NCBI GenBank assembly: GCA_029532415.1
Contig: JAQOTA010000052.1
Span: 2,976,001 to 3,040,000 of the forward strand
Source of the DNA: Marasmius tenuissimus
Taxonomy: Eukaryota > Basidiomycota > Agaricomycetes > Agaricales > Marasmiaceae
DNA length: 64,000 nt
Direction of reading: 5' to 3'
Of the stretch, positions 58,302-64,000 are shown piece after piece (positions within the stretch are counted from its first letter, which is position 1; each line of letters opens with the position of its first letter). Below the pieces are notes generated by a model that worked only from the letters and a program-made list of their open reading frames with translations, was not told where the DNA came from and did not search any database. Position numbers and translations under genes: made by a program.

Positions 58302-59487
58302 TGTTCGAGAGAGAGAAAGATGTGCTGGTTTACAACTGTGTGGAGGTTGTGTTGTGATCTAAACAGACCAAGGATCGCACTTCTTATACGAATCGGACTG
58401 GTCAATATTTGGTGATAACGGTCCTAGTGGGATCGGAGCGGTCTGTGTGCGCTAGCTTTGACTTTGACACTGACAAACGGAATGTAGCGGGGATGATTTC
58501 CCTCCGAACGAACCCCTTTACTTTGGAGGTAAGCCGAAAAGAAACCTTTCTCGATTTGCCTTGTGACCTTTTGCAGCAAATCGCAAAGCTGAACGTTTCT
58601 AGTTGCATTATTTCGCCATTCGTCCGTCCTCAAAGGATCTCCATTCCTGACAATAAGACGCATCGAGCGTGGTCACAAAAATCTTCGGTGGGTAGTACAT
58701 GTCAGAAGCAGACACCACCACTGGCTGACCACGTAACGGAGTTCCTGAGCCGTACGCCAATGCTCACAATATCCCGCGCTCAAACGTCCTCCGCAAGCAG
58801 TCTGTTACACAGAGATTTTTATTACGAGGAACACCTGCATTTTTTGTTTTCGCGTACCTCGTCAAGCTCTCCTGATCCAAGTATTCCCCGCAAGTCTTCT
58901 TGTATCTCGTGAGCAGGATGCAGACAGGCGAAATTGTTCGGTGGCGAAAGGGATTGAAAATATAGAGCGGGCAAATCTGGGCTCCGAGCGTACTGCAAAC
59001 ATTATTGACGGATTTTGCATTCGCTTCCAGGCCAACCCTGCGTACCCCGTACGCACGATGTCAACCCCAACGTCCTCTGGACGGGTTCAGAATGATGAGC
59101 AGCGAGCTCGATGCCACGGAACGAAATCGCTCACTTTATCGCAAGGAACCATTCTTGTCCGGCCACCCACTCGCTGCTCAGGATGGTTTCTTTGAGTATT
59201 CTGTAGCCTAGGTCACTCAATGGTCGGACATTTGGCTTCGGCGGAGATGATGGTGGTCACGGTGAGAAAGCTGAATAGGCGCTTGGGCACACGGACGGCT
59301 AAAGCGCCCATGACCTTCCAGAGACCCTTGTCACTCTTCACGCGACTCCGAGAGCCCATAGTGCGATCCTCTTTTTCTGTGATTCTATGTAGCTAGATTT
59401 CTTGATATTTAAATATTAAATACAGTTTGTCCTTTCCTACGTACATACGGTACTGAAATTCTGTTTACAGTCAAACGAACCTACACT
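58302..59487. other. Upstream flank of family E copy 2, then F-box/LRR 3' flank
   Basis: Up to 59157 it belongs to the segmental duplication. A plus-strand frame of about 500 bases (58409-58912) is partly kept in the other copy (LDLPCDLLQQIAKLN), but shows no start or splice support. From 59158 to 59487 nothing is seen except AT-rich sequence near 59405-59425. Confidence 0.5.
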
Positions 59488-61071
59488 CTAAGGGTCGAAA
59501 GCGAACTTATACCTAACTTCCCCCTCAGAAACCATCTCCGGTATGTGTTTGCCTCGTTCTCCACGTACCAAAATTGTAAGCAAAGGAGGCTCCTTCAACG
59601 TCAGCTTCAAATTCTCCACAATGCTCTTCACGCTACTTGGTCCAGTATCGACGAAAGACATTCCACCGACATCACGGGGGTGGAATGTGGGAGTAATCTC
59701 AATTGTTCGTAGCTTGGGCAGCGCCAGTGCGTGCTTGACGAGGATCCCCTAAGCAATTCGAATTCGAGTCAGTCAGCATCTCCGAGAAAGGAAAACGGTA
59801 GCAGTAACTCACAACCACATTCACCTCCGGATCCTCCGTAGCGAGAATATCATCCTCATCCACACACACACTCAAAGATACCAACTCCGTAAACCCATCA
59901 AACGCGCTTGCGTTCGAAATCCCAATATTCCACAGTCCAGGTTCCCAAGAGAAAATCGTAGCTTCCTTGAGCGTCGCTTGATGTCTCGGCAGGGCCTCGT
60001 AGAACTTCCTCGCGAATCGATCTGATTCCTCTTGATCATTCATTCTAATGACTGAGAGTGTTAAGATCTCGAGTCCGGAGAAGGAGGAGATGTAATCCAC
60101 CAACTCAGAACCTGGGTTGCACACCGTTATGTTCCGGAGGTGAATATCAGACGAACGTAAGACGTCCCAATATGCGCCTTTTTGCTCTTGATCTCGGAGC
60201 TCGAGTGTGCGTAGACTGCGAATGTGGGGGAGAACGTCTGATATAAAGTCCACTGTCCATCCAACGAGCATCAGAAACTCTAGCCGTAGTGGCTTCGAGA
60301 ACGGTACGGTGAATAGATCCGAGAAAGGAGTAGCGGGGAATGTGAATTGGGGGTGGAACTGGAGGTCGAGGTTTGTGAGGTTTGGGTTATTAGTGAGGAG
60401 TGCTTGTAAAGGCTGAACGTAAAGGGATGAGTCTTTGAACGGGTAGATTATCGATAGCTGTTCTAGAGATCCGTGAGTGAAGAGGTGGAGAGGTAATGCA
60501 GGGAAGTCGTCCAGTATCCATGATGCCTGTATGCAGAGGGAGGAGAGTAATGGAAGTGCTGCGAGAGCTTCACATATGATATTTGGAATCCATTCAGGAC
60601 CTTCACCTGGTACTTTCCAGCTATACCGGATGAGGAACGCAGAGAAAGTATAGGAATGAGCAGAAAGAGACACACCTAATAGATCGAAGTCCCTTCAACG
60701 CGCGCAATCCGTCACCCAGAATCTCTAGAAATCTTCCAAGCACCTCTTCTTCCAAATATTGCACAGAGACGTCCAATTCCAGCCTCTGTATCCGCCCAGC
60801 AGATTCAGGTTTGGCCGCGAAGGCCTTCAATTTCACTACTGAGGCCTTATTTCCTGGCTCTTCGTTGATAACAACCTTGACGAGTCGACCCGTCCAAAAC
60901 GCTTGGTCTGTGGCAAACTCGAGAGATTTGCAGGTCAAACGAAGGTTTCCGAGGTCGTCAGAGTCAATCTGAAGATACGCCATTAGCATGACTCATGAAT
61001 GTGGTGAAATAGAATCATTTCCATACCCAGCCGACGAGATACAGAAGAATGTCAGTTGGTAGGTGGTCCAT
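59488..61071 (-). CDS. F-box/LRR-type protein
   Basis: Four exons on the minus strand. The first, 61071 to about 61027, encodes MDHLPTDILLYLVGW; the next continues IDSDDLGNLRLTCKSLEFATDQAFW, together a full F-box. The third and largest carries leucine-rich repeats: LLSSLCIQASWIL, LEQLSIIYPF, LTNLDLQFHPQF, LRTLELRDQ, LRNITVCNPG, LEILTLSVIR, LVSLSVCVDE. The last reads ALPKLRTIEITPTFHPRD and ends KFAFDP with the stop at 59488-59490. Total about 470 aa. This is a different F-box family from C1-C5, with intron-split gene structure and true LRRs, common in many copies in agaricomycetes. Likely an SCF substrate adaptor. It lies between the two copies of the segmental duplication. Confidence 0.88.
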
Positions 61072-61602
61072 TCGTGATTATGAGTCGAAGACAAGAAGTG
61101 AGTGAGGGAAGGAACGCCAGCTGTGCTCTTTAACTGGGCAAACGGAACACTGTGATGAGTCGTGTCGCGGCACGTTTCATCGCTGATGTTGTTGACGAGA
61201 CGGGAATGCTATGCAGCACCAGAGCTCTGCGCATCTGCCGGAGGCCATGGCGTTCAAGAAGGAATGGTGGGTCAGGCAAGAGCACGATAGGTACATAAAT
61301 TCCCACGCGAGCACCTACAATTGGCACAGCGCGGCAGCTGGCCCAGATATTTGTTTTTGTTTTTGGCTCTGCATCAGGACCCACATCACGGATCTCGACG
61401 GTATTTACCCCCTTTTACCCCCTCGATTGATTGAACCAGCGATGCTACTCGTAATCTTGACTCATAGAAAATGAACTAAACGGAAAACCGTACTCGTTCG
61501 ACTTGCTACCCACACCAATCGTGAACTTTGTCTTGTGTAAATGACTCGGGCACCATAGATGACTGAAGTGCCGATGTAGCCATGTATACCCAAACCTTTT
61601 CT
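61072..61602. other. F-box/LRR promoter and intergenic sequence
   Basis: About 530 bases upstream of the F-box/LRR gene. No gene is seen. Confidence 0.5.
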
Positions 61603-63849
61603 CCTGCTAACACTTACCGATACCAAACAACTTCAAAGGCTCCAAGTCACTCGTATTCAAGTTCCGACTCCCGTACTGAGATCGAACACAACAATCAATC
61701 AAACAAGGAGAATCTACAGTATTAACCCTCAACCATACAGTAAATAAGTACCGAATAGAAACAAACATCAAACACCGTTCTTACGGTTCACTGAGCCCGC
61801 TAAATAAGGTTCTGCTCCGTGAATACACCGATAAGACCACACTTCGGATGAGCTCGTATGGTTTTGTATACAGTTGGCCACTCTCGAGACTTGTAGTGGT
61901 TAGATACTGAGAGAAGCGACGCTGTAACCCCCCTGAGAAGTCTCGGAGAAAATGAAGTTCGTAGTAGCTGCAAAAGGGGATGAACGGAGAAAGTCAGTAT
62001 CTCGGAGGGGTCTGCAGCATTTGTTACTCACGCCCCAAAGCAGAGAGATTGGCCGACCAGATCGGGTCGATGGATGCGAGGTCGGCAGTCATGAACTCGT
62101 TTTCTATTCCGTATGAAGTCGTTAGTCTAACGCGCGCCAGGAGAGAGCAGAGAAACTCACGTTTGTAGTCAAGGTTGACATACATCTTGAGTTTGGGACG
62201 GAAGTTGGCTTCGCAGGTGAGACCCTCCCTTCAAACGCCACGATGTTAGCTCGAGGTCACCAGAAACAGCGCCATCACTCACCCAACCTTCCACATGAAT
62301 GTAGGAACAAGAATGCTGAAACCGCCCCCAAGATCCTTAACAGTGCCTGGTAATGAAGAGTAAGTATGAAATCATGGTCGGACATAAGTGCCGCAAACGA
62401 GGGAAGTCATTCTCACCGACTGTAATGTTCTGAACATATCCCGTCTTGTTGGTCGCACGGATCACCGTTCCGTTCGCCGCGCTTCCAGTCGGGTCGGACC
62501 AAGTGGGTGTCGATCCATTGAGAGTAAGACCGGTGGTCTGGCCGACCTGTCGGTGCCAAGGAAAGTGATGAGGCCAACTGATGGTTGCTCTAAGAAAGCT
62601 CGATACGGACCTTCATCTCGATCATCGAGTTCGGAGTAACGGAGTTACCGTTGGTCTAGAAGCTGGTTTGAACACGGCTGTCCTGAGCGAAAGAAATGGT
62701 AGTTTCGACTTACAAGTTGGGCGACACCGAAGCCCATTCTAGAGTCGTAGTCAACGCTGAACGCGTTCATGGCAGTGGAGCCTGGCGCCGCTTTGAGATT
62801 CGCCGTTTTCCTATGATCATGCGAGAACATCGTCAGCGCCGTCGCTCTCGCCTACTCGAGCGACTTAAACACCGTACCAGGCGACACGGTTCTGATCCCC
62901 ACTGAGCTCACTTCCCGTAGGAGTGGCGAAGACGAAGACGACGTTCACGTCCCTGGTGAGTTGCCGGGTTTGTAGTTGAAGATCAGAGTGCGTTCCATTG
63001 TTCGAGAGAGAGAGAGAGTTGTGCTGGTTTACAACTGTGTGGAGGTTGTGTTGTGATCTGAACAGACCAAGGATTGCACTTCTTATACGAATCAGACTGG
63101 TCAATATTTGGTGGTAATGGTCCTAGTGGGATCGGAGCGGTCTGTCGTGCGCTAGCTTTGACTTTGACACTGACAAACGAAATGCAGCGGAGATGATTTC
63201 CCTCCGAACGTACCCCTTTGCTTTGGAGGTGTGCCGAAAAGCAACCTTCTCGATTTGCCTTGTGACCTCTTGCAGCAAATCGCAAAGCTGAACGTTTCTA
63301 GTTGCATTATTTCGCCATTCGTCCGTCCTCAAAGGATCTCCATTCCTGACAATAAGTCGCATCGAGCGTGGTCACAAAAATCTTCGGTGGGTGGTACATG
63401 TCAGAAGGAGACACCACCACTGGCTGACCACGTAATGGAGTACCTGACTCGAGCCTTCGTATACTGGCTTAGGGGTACACCCCGCCAATGCTCACGATAT
63501 CCCGCGCTAAAACGTCCTCCGCAAGTAGTCTGTTACACAGAGACACCTGCATTTTTCGTTTTTCGCGTACCTCGTCGGGCTCTCCTGATCTAAATGCTCC
63601 CCGCAAGTCTTCTTGTATTTCGTGAACAGGATGCAGGCAAGAGATTGATAATGTCGAGCGGGCAAATCTGGGCTCCGAGCGTACCGCAAACATTATTGAC
63701 GGATTTTAACATTCACTTCTAAGCCTACCCTGTGTACCCCGTACGCGCAATGTCAACCCCAACGTCCTCCGGACGGGTCCAGAATGATGAGTAGCGAGCT
63801 CGATGTCAGGGAACGAAATCGCTCACTTTATCGCAAGGCACCATTCTTG
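61603..63849. repeat. Segmental duplication, right copy (carries family E copy 3)
   Basis: Direct copy of 56865-59157; see that entry for shared words. The two copies are separated by about 2.4 kb holding only the F-box/LRR gene. Confidence 0.8.
61900..62998 (-). pseudogene. Family E copy 3, frameshifted in exon 1
   Basis: Same eight-exon layout as copy 2 with near-identical exons (TNGNSVTPNSMIEMK, LGGGFSILVPTFMWKVGEG, LTCEANFRPKLKMYVNLDYK, GGYSVASLSI). In exon 1, copy 2 has CCCGGCCAACTCACC but here it is CCCGGCAACTCACC (read on the minus strand, about 62956-62969): one C is missing, and the frame from MERTLIFNYKPG meets a stop within a few codons. An alternative ATG at 63102-63104 in the other frame would restore the body with a different N-terminus, but that stretch is 5' leader in the other copies. 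Probably a recent pseudogene or an assembly error. The upstream TATAAGA is still present (63081-63087). Confidence 0.7.
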
Positions 63850-64000
63850 CTTTCACTGGGGGCATTTTTCTGTCAAGTAGGACATGTTGTGGTGGTGTCA
63901 AGTAGGGCATGACCTAAGATGGCCTTTTGCAGGGCCACCGTGACTGAAAACAAAGGGAAAATATGTTTCTTTTGTCCAGTATCTAAGAATTTTGCTCCGG
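62999..64000. other. Upstream flank of family E copy 3 and window end
   Basis: Belongs to the segmental duplication up to 63849. After it, GTCAAGTAGGACATG and GTCAAGTAGGGCATG are a short direct repeat (about 63873 and 63897). No gene is seen. Confidence 0.5.

Larger units (their letters stand above)
56865..59157. repeat. Segmental duplication, left copy (carries family E copy 2)
   Basis: Pairs with 61603-63849 in the same direction. Both start near CCTGCTAACxCTTACCGA and end at ACCATTCTTG. Shared words run throughout: GAGAATCTACAGTATTA, ATACAGTAAATA, all eight gene exons, and the upstream flank with TTGCCTTGTGACCT and TCGCTCACTTTATCGCAAGG. Differences are scattered substitutions and small gaps; the (GA)n tract in one intron is longer here (57401-57444). 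Confidence 0.8.

Noticed and set aside
58409..58912. Plus-strand open frame of 167 codons as a gene
   Set aside because: It has no recognisable family, no conserved end, and overlaps the duplicated promoter flank; I kept it only as a low-interest finding.

Overview
This window is nuclear DNA of a filamentous fungus, most likely a mushroom-forming basidiomycete (Agaricomycetes). The genes are cut by many introns of about 45-75 bases with GT..AG ends. Promoters are short with TATA boxes. The families present are typical of that group: a short heme-thiolate peroxygenase, a class-II-like heme peroxidase, a DUF6534-type seven-helix protein, and large F-box families. All exon structures were read by eye from splice signals, reading frame and comparison between paralogs.

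Conserved core genes. Enolase lies at 0.9-2.6 kb, after the 3' end of an unidentified acidic/basic protein gene. A block of slowly evolving genes fills 18.5-36.3 kb: phosphoinositide phospholipase C, adenosine kinase and the TORC1 subunit Raptor/Kog1 (all minus), then the dynactin p150 subunit (plus), which shares a 254-bp divergent promoter with Kog1. A tRNA-Leu(AAG) with an intron lies at 48.6 kb.

Lineage-specific cassettes. Between and around the core genes sits a repeated three-gene unit that I cannot match to a named system. Protein A (about 310 aa) and protein B (about 356 aa) are always divergent from one shared promoter, and a large F-box protein C (456-493 aa) follows. Two units lie in tandem at 5.6-18.2 kb (A1-B1-C1 and A2-B2-C3), with an extra C2, a broken C copy and leftover A 3' flanks between and after them. 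A third unit with the A/B pair inverted lies at 38.3-43.4 kb (B3-A3-C4), followed by C5 at 45.2 kb. A 1.09-kb element with inverted-repeat ends and a 9-bp target duplication has landed in the C5 promoter. Two paralogous multi-C2H2 zinc-finger genes sit beside these units (36.7 and 47.3 kb).

Right part. From 49.5 kb come a secreted peroxygenase, then three copies (51.3, 57.2 and 61.9 kb, all minus) of a small unrecognised protein starting MERTL, called family E here. The last two lie in a segmental duplication of about 2.3 kb, and the last has a frameshift. Between them are a DUF6534-type membrane protein gene with an apparent frameshift and an F-box/LRR gene.

Decay is visible in several places. 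A heme peroxidase at 3.3-5.2 kb has lost its proximal His and is frameshifted. One F-box copy is truncated, and C1 appears to have lost its ancestral start codon.
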